In this document: in pieces, positions 44,360 through 54,046 of the stretch | Numbering within the stretch: the stretch's first letter is position 1 | How the letters are laid out: each line of letters begins with the position of its first letter | NCBI RefSeq assembly: GCF_002204185.1 | Contig: NZ_MXPU01000011.1 | Coordinates: 62,001 to 126,000 of the forward strand | Direction: 5' to 3' | From: Rhizobium esperanzae | Lineage (GTDB): Bacteria; Pseudomonadota; Alphaproteobacteria; Rhizobiales; Rhizobiaceae | Length of the DNA: 64,000 bases | The notes under the pieces: generated by a model | The model's database searches: none | Seen by the model: only the letters and a program-made list of their open reading frames with translations | What the model was told of the DNA's origin: nothing | Position numbers and translations under genes: made by a program

Positions 44360-44619
44360 AGTTGCTGGTGGTCCGTTTCGAGTGCCGTTTCGAGATCTGA
44401 CGGTAGGATGGCCATCATCTGCTGCGTCGAACTCTGCGCGCCGATCGCCGGTAAATGGATGAAGGCGCCGACCCGCATCCAGGCGAGCCTGGAAACGCCT
44501 TCGATCAATTCCTCATCGTAATCGATGCGGTATTCTCCGGCTGGCTGTGCCTTATCGAAACCCGGCAGGCGGAATGGAGATGAAAAACGGACGACGGTTT
44601 GTGTGGTGCGACTTGTCAT
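44356..44619 (-). CDS. Small conserved hypothetical protein, first gene of the small-gene operon
   Basis: 87 residues. TVVRFSSPFRLPGFDKAQPA and EYRIDYDEELIEGVSRLAWM match a small rhizobial family whose members open with a hydrophobic-aromatic PF-x-LPG segment; function unknown. The ATG at 44619 follows GGGGAGG by 7 bases; the frame continues to 44829 without conservation. The stop overlaps the next start. Confidence 0.68.
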   Translation of the reverse strand: MTSRTTQTVVRFSSPFRLPGFDKAQPAGEYRIDYDEELIEGVSRLAWMRVGAFIHLPAIGAQSSTQQMMAILPSDLETALETDHQQL

Positions 44620-45030
44620 AGCTGGCCTCCCCAGGAATACACCGATGCGTTTCCTGTAGCGTTGAGATCCGAACCGGACGAACGCGATGCTGCCGGTACA
44701 TCCGCGGTCAGCGCCAGGTTCATCCGGATCGGAACAAGCGAATGCACGCCGGAACGACGTCACATATTCGCTATCGAGAATTCGGTGGTGTATGGCGGGT
44801 CGTAGGTCTCCGACACCGCGGTCGGCCAAATCGACGAGGCCTATCGTTACACCTAGATTGAGTGTAAATCAAGATAAATACGGATTTGTTTATGAAAAAC
44901 ACTGAAGTAATTCTTTGATAGGCCGAATAAAAATGTATCGTGATGGCGCATAGTTTCTATTTTTACAAAATATCAGGTTGGATCGATTTCAGATTTTTTT
45001 CGAAAAATTTCCTGCCGTGAACAATATTTC
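44620..45030. other. AT-rich intergenic region before groESL2
   Basis: 411 bases without a supported gene, ending in a strongly AT-rich tract (44850-45030) that must hold the divergent promoters. No repeat boundary or integrase site is recognised. Confidence 0.4.
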
Positions 45031-45057
45031 TTGGCACTCCTATCATTCGAGTGCCAC
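45031..45057. promoter_or_regulatory. CIRCE element of groESL2
   Basis: TTGGCACTC-N9-GAGTGCCAC. The halves are inverted matches at 8 of 9 positions with exact nine-base spacing, so symmetry is better than in the groESL1 element, though both halves differ from consensus by G/C for A/T at the same place. It lies 54 bases before the groES2 start. Confidence 0.82.
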
Positions 45058-45111
45058 GAGTGCTATTTATGGATTGCAGCCGCCATACGCGCCGGCAGCA
45101 GAAAGACCTCA

Positions 45112-45429
45112 ATGAAATTCCGTTCACTTCACGACCGCGTCGTCATTCGGCGTGCAGAAGGCGATGTCACATCCAAGGGCGGGATCATCATTCCAGACGC
45201 CGCCAAGGAAAAGCCGCAGGAAGGCGAAGTGGTTGCAGTCGGCCCTGGCCTGCGTGACCAAAGCGGCAATCTATCCCCGCTCGATGTCAAGGTGGGTGAT
45301 CTGATCCTGTTTGGAAAATGGTCGGGGACGGAGGTCACGATCGATGGCCAGACCCTCCTGATCATGAAGGAGGCCGACATCATGGGCATCGTGGAAAAGG
45401 CCGAGGCGGCCGCCGACAAGGCCGCCTGA
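45112..45429 (+). CDS. groES: Co-chaperonin GroES (copy 2)
   Basis: 105 residues. Start MKFRSLHDRVVIRRAEGDVT at 45112; the family-conserved GGIIIPDAAKEKPQEGEVVAVGPG and LILFGKWSGTEVTIDGQTLL are intact. The mobile loop (AEGDVTSKGG) differs from copy 1, consistent with pairing to its own GroEL. groEL2 starts 48 bases downstream. Frame upstream to 45031 overlaps the CIRCE and is rejected. Confidence 0.96.
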   Translation: MKFRSLHDRVVIRRAEGDVTSKGGIIIPDAAKEKPQEGEVVAVGPGLRDQSGNLSPLDVKVGDLILFGKWSGTEVTIDGQTLLIMKEADIMGIVEKAEAAADKAA

Positions 45430-45477
45430 CGGTCGGATTTCCGACCCTCCATCTCAAGACCGAACTGGATAGAAATC

Positions 45478-47112
<1,635 letters not shown>

Positions 47113-47175
47113 AAGCAGCCTGAACCGATCCGGCGTCGCCGGATGGCAAACCCGAAGTAAACAAGGAGAATTCCA

Positions 47176-47574
47176 ATGTCCGTGCAGAGCAGCAGCAAGA
47201 CATCAATCAGCCAGCGTTTCGACAGTTACCAGCCATCCAAGACGCTTCTCGTCTGGGCCTGCGTCGTCACGGCAATCGCCACGATCGTCATCGGGTTCAG
47301 CTGGGGAGGTTGGGTAACAGGTGGCACATCGAGCAAAGCGGCAGCAGCCGCCGGTGACATTGCACGCGGAGAACTGGCGTCCGCCATTTGCGTCGAGCGG
47401 TTTAATGCGGCGCCGGATGCCAGCGCTAAACTGATCGAGTTCAAGGCGATGACCGAAGGCTACAAGCAGCGTCAGTTCATTGAAGCCGGCGGTTGGGCGA
47501 CCATGCCCGGGCAGACGTCTGCCGACAGCCGAAGTGTTCAAGGCTGCACCACGGCGCTTGCCGTCGGGACCTGA
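47176..47574 (+). CDS. Membrane-anchored conserved hypothetical downstream of groESL2
   Basis: 132 residues. One membrane helix near residues 22-42 (KTLLVWACVVTAIATIVIGF), followed by WGGWVTGGTSSKAAAAAGD and a periplasmic part with CVERF, FIEAGGWATMPGQ and a second cysteine in QGCTTAL. Members occur widely in rhizobia; function unknown. AAGGAG precedes the ATG and the gap to groEL2 is 63 bases, so co-transcription is likely. Confidence 0.75.
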   Translation: MSVQSSSKTSISQRFDSYQPSKTLLVWACVVTAIATIVIGFSWGGWVTGGTSSKAAAAAGDIARGELASAICVERFNAAPDASAKLIEFKAMTEGYKQRQFIEAGGWATMPGQTSADSRSVQGCTTALAVGT

Positions 47575-47577
47575 CCA

Positions 47578-47736
47578 ATGATTCGTTTCGTGAAGAAGAG
47601 CGACCCGCAGCCGCCGGCAGAAGAAGCTGGCGGCGACGGCTTCAAGGAAATTCACGCGGCGGCCGACGGCAAAGCAACCAACGACCGCCCGCGTCGCCGG
47701 AAAGCGGCGCCGGAAGATGACCGCCGGCTGATCTGA
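47578..47736 (+). CDS. Small charged protein, 52 residues
   Basis: Starts only 3 bases after the previous stop, so it is probably translated by reinitiation. Opens MIRFVKKSDPQPPAEEAGGD, highly charged with no hydrophobic core, likely disordered; ends in an Arg-rich stretch. Function unknown. Confidence 0.6.
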   Translation: MIRFVKKSDPQPPAEEAGGDGFKEIHAAADGKATNDRPRRRKAAPEDDRRLI

Positions 47737-47775
47737 GGTCGCCTTTGCGAGCAAGGATCTCTGGCGCGCGCATTG

Positions 47776-48681
47776 CTACTGCAGCTGCGGCTTTTTCAGA
47801 AAGCTGTTGCGGTCGGCGGATTTGATCCGCAGCCAGGCTTCCCGGCCGTTGCGCAGAATTCGCATCGGAATCTCGGCGCCGGCCGGGCCGCTGCTCCAGA
47901 GCTTGCGGTAGAAATCAGCCAAGCCATCGACCTCTTCGTCGCGGATTTCCGAAATGATATCGCCCTGACGCAGGCCGGCCTCGGCGGCCGGGCCGCCTTC
48001 AGCGACGCTCATCACCACCACGCCGCCACTGCTCTCGGCGGAGAATGCGCCGAGCCAGGGCCGCGGCGGCTTGTTGACCTGGCCGCGGTTCAGGAGATCG
48101 TCGAGGATCGGCGGCAAAAGATCGATCGGAACGACCATATTGATATCGGCGACCTCGCCGTCCTGGCTCATTTGCAGACGAAGCGAACCGATGCCGAGAA
48201 GCTTGCCGTCCGCGCCGATCAGGGCCGCGCCGCCCCATGCGGGATGAGCCGGCGCGGTAAAAATCGCCTCGTCCAGCAGATATTCCCAATAACCGGCGAA
48301 TTCCTGCCGGGCAACGATATTTGCCCGGACATATTCGCCGTCGCCGTCGGCAAGCACGACTGGATCACCGGGCTTGGCCGCAGCCGCATCGCCGAAATCC
48401 ACCGCCGGAGCGTTCAGAACGCCGAGCGCCTGCAGCAGCCCGAAACCGCTCTCCTGATCATAGGCAAGCGGATGGGCGGGAACCACCCGGCCGTCAAGGG
48501 TCGTCAGCCAGACTTCCTCGGCCTCGGTGATGAGATAACCGATGGTCAGCACCAGCCCATTGTCGCGAATGACCACGCCGCTGCCCTCGCGGACGGTACC
48601 CAGCGTCTCCGCCGTGAAGGCATCTTCCGGAATGGTGGAACGGACGGCCACGACTGACCGCAAGATCGGATCGATATTCAT
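47776..48681 (-). CDS. HtrA/S1C-like PDZ protein lacking the catalytic triad
   Basis: 301 residues: a trypsin-like domain (about 10-190) and one PDZ domain (about 205-295, PWLGAFSAESSGGVVVMSVA, GPAAEAGLRQGDIISEIRDE). The fold follows HtrA (EGSGVVIRDNGLVLT), but His is replaced in LTIGYLI, Asp in QESGFGLL, and the GNSGGP nucleophile site reads HPAWGGAAL with Trp for Ser. It is therefore predicted to bind but not cut proteins. No signal peptide from the ATG at 48681; a frame to 48855 has no conservation. Divergent from the MocR gene. Confidence 0.82.
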   Translation of the reverse strand: MNIDPILRSVVAVRSTIPEDAFTAETLGTVREGSGVVIRDNGLVLTIGYLITEAEEVWLTTLDGRVVPAHPLAYDQESGFGLLQALGVLNAPAVDFGDAAAAKPGDPVVLADGDGEYVRANIVARQEFAGYWEYLLDEAIFTAPAHPAWGGAALIGADGKLLGIGSLRLQMSQDGEVADINMVVPIDLLPPILDDLLNRGQVNKPPRPWLGAFSAESSGGVVVMSVAEGGPAAEAGLRQGDIISEIRDEEVDGLADFYRKLWSSGPAGAEIPMRILRNGREAWLRIKSADRNSFLKKPQLQ

Positions 48682-48896
48682 GCTTTCATCCTGATGAGTG
48701 CCGCCGCGCAACGCCGAAAGCCGGCACTTCTCCTTCCATAGGTAAGGAGATGAAGGGGCGGCGGCAAGGTTGGAGCGGCGGGAATTTCCGCAACCGCATC
48801 TGCTGGCGTGAAGGAATACCGGAATATGCGGGGGTGGTGGGGCGCTGCGCAACAATATACAGTCAATCCAGGAATCAGACGTGCACGGATCACGAC

Positions 48897-50300
48897 ATGA
48901 AGGACTGGCATCCCGATCTCAGCCGCAGCAGCAGCCCGCGTTACATGGCGATCGCCGATCTGATCGAAATGGATCTGCGCAGCGGTCACCTGGCGGCAGG
49001 TGACCGGCTGCCGCCGCAGCGCGAACTCGCCAAACGGCTGAACGTCGATTTCACCACTGTGGCGAGGGGTTATGTCGAGGCGCAGAAGCGCGGCCTGGTG
49101 GATTCCCATGTTGGCCGAGGCACCTTCGTCACCGGCGCTGCGGTCAGGCAGCGCCAGGATTTGAGCGCCGATGCCGCGCCCGATCCCCGCCGTGGGTCGG
49201 TTGTCGACTTCTCGATGAACCTGCCGCCGGAACCGGACGATCCGGAATTGATCGCCCGCATGCGTGAGGGCATGTCGGCGGTGGCGGCGAGCCTGATCCC
49301 GCTTCTGCGTTATCAAGGCTTCGGCGGCGCCGGCATGGACAAGGAGGCCGCCGCCGCCTGGCTCGGCCGCCGCGGTCTCACCCCTTCGCAGGAGCGGATC
49401 TTCGTCACGCCGGGCGCCCATCCGGCCCTGCTGGCGATCTTCGGCCTGCTGGCAAAGCCCGGCGACACCGTGCTTTCGGAAATCGTCACCTATCCCGGCA
49501 TGCGCTCGATCGCCGCCCAGTTGCGGCTTAATCTTGCCGGCCTGCCGATGGATGGGGACGGAATCCGGCCGGATGCTTTGGCCAGTGCCTGCGAGCGGTT
49601 GAAGCCGAAGGCGCTCTACCTTAATCCGACGCTGCAGAACCCGACGACGCTGACGATTTCGTCTGGTCGCCGCGAGGAAATCGCAGCCGTCGCTCGCAAA
49701 TATCATCTGCCGATCGTCGAGGACGATGCCTACGGCTTCATCCCGCAGGAAGGGCCCGCGCCGCTTGCGGCAACGGCGCCCGATCTGACTTGGCATATTG
49801 GCGGCCTGGCGAAATGCCTCGGCGCCGGCCTGCGCCTTGCTTATGTGGTGGCTCCCGACACCCGGGCAGTGTGGCCCTTCGTCAGCGCCATGCGCGCCAA
49901 CACCGTCATGGCCTCTCCGTTGAATATGGCGCTCGCCACCCGCTGGATCGAGGACGGCACGGCCGATGCGATCCTGCGCTTCATCCGCGCCGAGGCCGGC
50001 GCCCGCCAGCAGATGGTCGCCGCCATCCTGCCCGCCGGCAGCTACCGCGCCGATCCGATCAGCTTCAATATCTGGCTGCCGCTGAGCAACGGCTGGACCC
50101 GTTCCACCTTCGGCAGCCATATGCATGCCTCCGGCATCGGCGTGGTGGCAAGCGATGCCTTCACGGTCGAGGGCGCCGCACCCGAGGCAGTCCGGGTCTG
50201 CCTCGGCGGCCCGATCGCACGGGCGAAGTTGCAGGGCGCATTGGAGTTCATGGCCCATGCGCTCGAGGGTCCGCCGGAAATGGCGAGTTCGTTCTTCTGA
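48897..50300 (+). CDS. MocR-type GntR/aminotransferase transcriptional regulator
   Basis: 467 residues. N-terminal winged helix (SPRYMAIADLIEMDLRSGHL, GDRLPPQRELAKRLNVDFTT, about residues 12-75) fused to a class I aminotransferase-like PLP domain (GFGGAGMDKEAAAAWLG, NPTLQNPTT, IVEDDAYGFI); the Schiff-base lysine is in HIGGLAKCLGAGLR. Such proteins sense PLP or amino compounds and control nearby genes. The ATG at 48897 was chosen for domain length. The DUF983 gene lies 193 bases downstream behind an inverted repeat. Confidence 0.9.
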   Translation: MKDWHPDLSRSSSPRYMAIADLIEMDLRSGHLAAGDRLPPQRELAKRLNVDFTTVARGYVEAQKRGLVDSHVGRGTFVTGAAVRQRQDLSADAAPDPRRGSVVDFSMNLPPEPDDPELIARMREGMSAVAASLIPLLRYQGFGGAGMDKEAAAAWLGRRGLTPSQERIFVTPGAHPALLAIFGLLAKPGDTVLSEIVTYPGMRSIAAQLRLNLAGLPMDGDGIRPDALASACERLKPKALYLNPTLQNPTTLTISSGRREEIAAVARKYHLPIVEDDAYGFIPQEGPAPLAATAPDLTWHIGGLAKCLGAGLRLAYVVAPDTRAVWPFVSAMRANTVMASPLNMALATRWIEDGTADAILRFIRAEAGARQQMVAAILPAGSYRADPISFNIWLPLSNGWTRSTFGSHMHASGIGVVASDAFTVEGAAPEAVRVCLGGPIARAKLQGALEFMAHALEGPPEMASSFF

Positions 50301-50425
50301 TCCGCCGCCGTCGCGGCTGGGCCTGCCAGGCGGGACCGTCCTCGAATGGATTTGCGACATCTGCGACCGGTCCTTGACCAGCGGACCTCTGCGGCAATCT
50401 GACAGATTGATTGGCGCCTCCCATG

Positions 50426-50454
50426 CAATGTATCTATATTGCATGCATACATTG
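50426..50454. promoter_or_regulatory. Inverted repeat before the DUF983 gene
   Basis: CAATGTAT (50426-50433) and ATACATTG (50447-50454) are perfect inverted copies 13 bases apart; a nested ATGCAA/TTGCAT pair overlaps. It sits 40 bases before the DUF983 start, a plausible operator, possibly of the MocR protein next door (inference). Confidence 0.45.
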
Positions 50455-50493
50455 TGCGGCATTGAATGAGCCGCAAGATAGGACGACATCGTC

Positions 50494-50862
50494 ATGGACA
50501 CCGAATATCCCCCGCTTCCTCCGATGCATACCGGCATCAGGGGACGCTGCCCGCGCTGCGGCCAAGGCCATATGTTCAAAGGCTTCCTGACGCTGCAGCC
50601 GCAATGCGAGGCCTGCGGCCTCGATTATTCCTTCGCTGACCCGGCTGACGGCCCGGCCTTCTTCGTCATCTGCTTCGCCTGCATCCCGAGCGTGTTGCTC
50701 GGCGTCTGGCTGGAGGTGGCATTCTCGGCGCCGATTTGGGTGCAGCTTCTCGTCACCGGCCCCTTCATGCTCGCGACCTGCATTCCGCCGCTCAGGCCGC
50801 TGAAAGGATGGCTGGTCGCCAGCCAGTATTTCTACAAGGCGGAAGAGGGCAGGCTTGCCTGA
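50494..50862 (+). CDS. DUF983 zinc-ribbon membrane protein
   Basis: 122 residues. A zinc ribbon at the N terminus (C19, C22, C38, C41 in RCPRCGQG and QCEACGLDY) and two membrane helices (about 50-75 and 80-100) ending with the conserved PLRPLKGWLVASQYFYKA. The family is common in alphaproteobacteria; function unknown. ATG at 50494; 3' end meets the lysR stop (2-base gap). Confidence 0.88.
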   Translation: MDTEYPPLPPMHTGIRGRCPRCGQGHMFKGFLTLQPQCEACGLDYSFADPADGPAFFVICFACIPSVLLGVWLEVAFSAPIWVQLLVTGPFMLATCIPPLRPLKGWLVASQYFYKAEEGRLA

Positions 50863-50864
50863 CG

Positions 50865-51755
50865 CTATTTCAGCGTTGCGCGCAGGCGCGGGGTTGCGAA
50901 ATCGATGAGGGCGCGCAGTTTCAGCGGCACCAGCCCCTGCGAGGGATAGACGAGATGCACCGGCGCCGGTTGCGGTTCGAAATCAGCAAGCAGCGGCGCC
51001 AGCAGGCCTGCCTTCTCGGCGCGGGCGGCCTGATAGGAGAGCACGCGGGTGATGCCGAGGCCAGCGACGGCGGCATCTACGGCCGCCTCGGCGGTGTTGA
51101 CGGCAAGCCGTGAGCGGATCGGCACGACGAGGTCGCGTTTGCCCTCGACGAATGTCCAGCTTCGCGTCGAGGCCATGCCCTCGAAGGTGATGCAGTCATG
51201 TTCGGAAAGATCGCTGGGGTGACGGATTGCGCTTTGGGCGATATAATCCGGGCTTGCATAGACCGTGCGGCGGATGGCGCCGAGCCTTGTGGCGATCAGG
51301 TTGCTGTCGGCCAGATTGCCGATCCTGAGCGCCAGGTCGATATGATCCTCGACGAGGTTTGCCAGCCGGTCGCCGAGCATCAGCCGCAGATTGATATCGG
51401 GATAGGCCTTCAGGAAGTCCACCACGACGGGCAGGACATGTAGCCTCCCGAAGACGATCGGCGCCGTCATCGTCAGCTCGCCCTTCGGCGCGCTGTATTC
51501 GCCGGCCGCCGCCCGTTCCGCCTCTTCCACGCGGTCGAGAATCTCCCGCGCCGCTTCGACATAGGAGCGGCCGGCCTCTGTCAGCGCGATCTTCCGGTTG
51601 CTGCGTTGCAAAAGCCGGGCGCCGAGATGTGCTTCGAGTTCCGAAACCTTGCGGCTGATGGTGGCAAGCGGCGAGTGCAGATGCCGTGAGGCGGCCGACA
51701 GGCTGCCTTGTTCGACGACGGTGAGAAGCACGGTCATGGCTTCGAGGCGGTCCAT
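50865..51755 (-). CDS. LysR family transcriptional regulator
   Basis: 296 residues, typical length. The N-terminal helix-turn-helix (MTVLLTVVEQGSLSAASRHL, PLATISRKVSELEAHLGARL) and the C-terminal substrate-binding domain are complete. The ATG follows AAGGATAAG. Divergent from the glutathione S-transferase gene across 131 bases, so it probably controls that gene and itself, as is usual for LysR pairs. Confidence 0.9.
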   Translation of the reverse strand: MDRLEAMTVLLTVVEQGSLSAASRHLHSPLATISRKVSELEAHLGARLLQRSNRKIALTEAGRSYVEAAREILDRVEEAERAAAGEYSAPKGELTMTAPIVFGRLHVLPVVVDFLKAYPDINLRLMLGDRLANLVEDHIDLALRIGNLADSNLIATRLGAIRRTVYASPDYIAQSAIRHPSDLSEHDCITFEGMASTRSWTFVEGKRDLVVPIRSRLAVNTAEAAVDAAVAGLGITRVLSYQAARAEKAGLLAPLLADFEPQPAPVHLVYPSQGLVPLKLRALIDFATPRLRATLK

Positions 51756-51886
51756 CTTATCCTTCCATAAACTGGAACTCTGTCTTTCAGATTAGCATTC
51801 TACTGCGTCTCAGTGGAAGGCTGTAGATTCACTCCGATGGTTCCAAGCAGCCATCGCCAATCGCCTTCGTTCGCAGAGGAGCCATC

Positions 51887-52498
51887 ATGAAACTCTACCA
51901 TCACCCGCTGTCCGGCCATTCACATCGCGCCCATCTTTTCCTGTCGCTGCTTGGTGTGCCCTATGAACTGGTCGAGGTCGACTTGGCGGCGGGCGCCCAC
52001 AAGGCGCCGGATTTCCTCAAGCTCAATCCCTTCGGCCAGGTGCCGGTTCTCGACGATGACGGCACGGTCATTGCCGATTCCTCCGCCATCCTCGTCTATC
52101 TCTCGCGCAAATACGGCCGCACCGATTGGCTGCCGGAGGACGCGGTTGCGGCGGCGCGGATACAGAAATGGCTGTCGGTCGCCGCGGGCGAGATCGCCTA
52201 TGGGCCGTGTGCGGCCCGCCTGATCACCGTCTTCGGCGCCGATTTCCGCACGGAGGAGGTGATCGCCCGGGCACACCGCATCCTTGCACTGGTCGAGGCG
52301 GAGCTCGGCGCCCGCAGCTTCCTGCTCGGCGACAGGCCGACGATCGCCGATATCGCGCTCTACAGCTACATCGCCAATGCGCCGGAGGGCAATGTCGATA
52401 CCTCGGCCTATCCGAGTGTCCGCGTATGGCTTGCGCGTGTCGAGGCGCTGCCGGGTTTCGTCGGCTTTCGCAAGACGAAGATCGGCCTTGCCGCATGA
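51887..52498 (+). CDS. Glutathione S-transferase family protein
   Basis: 203 residues. The thioredoxin-like N domain carries LYHHPLSGHSHRAHLFLSLL (Ser-rich glutathione site) and DDGTVIADSSAILVYLSRKY (the ES-AI-type motif, here DSSAI), followed by the helical C domain with RPTIADIALYSYI. Conjugates or isomerises electrophiles with glutathione; substrate unknown. GAGGAG precedes the ATG. Followed by the PNPOx-like gene after 56 bases, probably the same operon. Confidence 0.9.
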   Translation: MKLYHHPLSGHSHRAHLFLSLLGVPYELVEVDLAAGAHKAPDFLKLNPFGQVPVLDDDGTVIADSSAILVYLSRKYGRTDWLPEDAVAAARIQKWLSVAAGEIAYGPCAARLITVFGADFRTEEVIARAHRILALVEAELGARSFLLGDRPTIADIALYSYIANAPEGNVDTSAYPSVRVWLARVEALPGFVGFRKTKIGLAA

Positions 52499-52554
52499 TG
52501 AGCCGCCGGGGCGGAGCACCGTCCCGGCCTCCCGATGATCATAAGGAGGCCATG

Positions 52555-53487
52555 ATGCTGAACGAGACAGGACAGGATACCGCATCGCCTTGGCATGAGG
52601 GCGAACTTGCCATGCAGCGCAGTATCGGCGTCGTCGAACGCATGGACGGGCCGGGACGCAATTTCATCCGCAAGGCCATGCCCGAACAGCACCGCGCCTT
52701 CTTCCCGATGCTGCCTTTCGTCGTGCTCGGCGCGGTCGACGCCAAGGGCGATGTCTGGGCGACGATGCGGGCGGGACGGCCGGGATTCATGTCCTCGCCG
52801 GTGCCGGAGGCTCTCGACGTCGATCTGCGGCGCGATCCGGACGATCCTGCCGATGCCGGCATGGAAGATGGAGACGCGATTGCGCTGCTCGGCATCCAGC
52901 TCGAGACCCGCAGGCGCAATCGGCTGAACGGCGTCATCCGCAGGACGGATGCCGAGGCTTTCCGCCTGCGGGTCGGCCAGAGCTTCGGCAACTGCCCGCA
53001 ATATATCCAGCCGCGCGCGGCCGCCTTTGTCCGCGATCCCGATAAACCGACCGCGATGCGGCCGGTTCACTCCGTCATCCTCGACGACCAGGCGAGGCGC
53101 GTGGCCGAGGGCGCCGATACGTTTTTCGTTGCCTCCTATGTCGATCGTGATAATGGCGAGCGGCAGGTCGATGTCTCTCATCGCGGCGGCAATGCCGGCT
53201 TCGTGCGGCTCGGCGCCGATGGCGTGCTGACCATCCCCGATTTTCCCGGCAACCGGTTCTTCAACACGCTCGGCAATCTTCTCGTCAATCCGAAGGCCGG
53301 GCTGGTCTTCGTCGATTTCGAAACCGGCGACATGCTGCAGATGACCGGAAGAGCTGAAATATTGCTGTCTTCGCCTGAGATCGCCAGCTTTGAAAGGGCC
53401 GAAAGACTCTGGCGTTTTACCCCTGAAAACACAGTGTTTCGCCCTGATGCCCTGCCGTTGCGCTGGAGCCGCAATCTCGACCGCTGA
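52555..53487 (+). CDS. Pyridoxamine 5'-phosphate oxidase-like flavin-binding protein
   Basis: 310 residues. A split-barrel FMN-binding fold with HRAFFPMLPFVVLGAVDAKG, ATMRAGRPGFM, a central GNCPQYIQPR segment and VSHRGGNAGFVRL with FPGNRFFNTLGNLLVNPKAG near residue 245. Members of this large family bind FMN or similar cofactors; a specific reaction cannot be named. AAGGAGG lies 5 bases before the ATG at 52555; ATG 52552 is a close alternative, and the frame is open further upstream into GST. Confidence 0.82.
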   Translation: MLNETGQDTASPWHEGELAMQRSIGVVERMDGPGRNFIRKAMPEQHRAFFPMLPFVVLGAVDAKGDVWATMRAGRPGFMSSPVPEALDVDLRRDPDDPADAGMEDGDAIALLGIQLETRRRNRLNGVIRRTDAEAFRLRVGQSFGNCPQYIQPRAAAFVRDPDKPTAMRPVHSVILDDQARRVAEGADTFFVASYVDRDNGERQVDVSHRGGNAGFVRLGADGVLTIPDFPGNRFFNTLGNLLVNPKAGLVFVDFETGDMLQMTGRAEILLSSPEIASFERAERLWRFTPENTVFRPDALPLRWSRNLDR

Positions 53488-53521
53488 GAAAACGCCTCAT
53501 CAGACCGCTTGCAAACTAATA

Positions 53522-53533
53522 TACCGATCGGTA
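53522..53533. promoter_or_regulatory. TetR-type operator before the DUF1348 gene
   Basis: TACCGATCGGTA is a perfect 12-base palindrome 31 bases before the DUF1348 start; the longer context AATATACCGATCGGTACAG resembles TetR-family operators. The TetR gene at 54047 is the natural candidate. Confidence 0.65.
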
Positions 53534-53564
53534 CAGTGGAGACGGATCAGTACAGGAGAAGACC

Positions 53565-54026
53565 ATGTCCAGCCTCGTCCCGCCGTTCACTCTCGAGACT
53601 GCCACCCGGAAGGTTCGGCTTGCCGAGGACGGCTGGAACAGCCGTGACCCTGAGCGCGTCTCGCTCGTCTATACGCCGGACAGCCGCTGGCGCAACCGCG
53701 CCGAATTCATCACCGGCCGCAGCGAGATCGTCGCTTTCCTCACCCGCAAATGGGCCAAGGAACTGGATTACCGGCTGATCAAGGAGATCTGGGCCTTTAC
53801 CGATAATCGCATCGCCGTGCGCTTTGCCTATGAATGGCACGATGACAGCGGCAACTGGTTCCGCTCCTACGGCAATGAGAATTGGGAATTCGACGCCACC
53901 GGCTTGATGCAGCGTCGCTTCGCCTGCATCAACGATCTGCCGATCCGGGAAACGGAACGCAAATACCACTGGCCGCTCGGCCGGCGGCCGGATGACCATC
54001 CCGGCCTGACCGAGCTCGGCCTCTAG
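53565..54026 (+). CDS. DUF1348 (SnoaL/NTF2-like) family protein
   Basis: 153 residues, full length. Conserved stretches WNSRDPERVSLVYTPDSRWR, FLTRKWAKELDYRLIKE and RFAYEWHDDSGNWFRSYGNE identify the DUF1348 family, which has an NTF2-like fold with an unknown ligand. Cytoplasmic. AGGAGA precedes the ATG. Followed 20 bases later by the tetR gene, so the two form an operon. Confidence 0.9.
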   Translation: MSSLVPPFTLETATRKVRLAEDGWNSRDPERVSLVYTPDSRWRNRAEFITGRSEIVAFLTRKWAKELDYRLIKEIWAFTDNRIAVRFAYEWHDDSGNWFRSYGNENWEFDATGLMQRRFACINDLPIRETERKYHWPLGRRPDDHPGLTELGL

Positions 54027-54046
54027 AATAGGATGAACTTGGACCG

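Noticed and set aside
48678..50579. 633-codon minus-strand frame opposite the MocR gene
   Set aside because: Shadow; low-complexity product, while the plus strand encodes an intact winged-helix/PLP protein.
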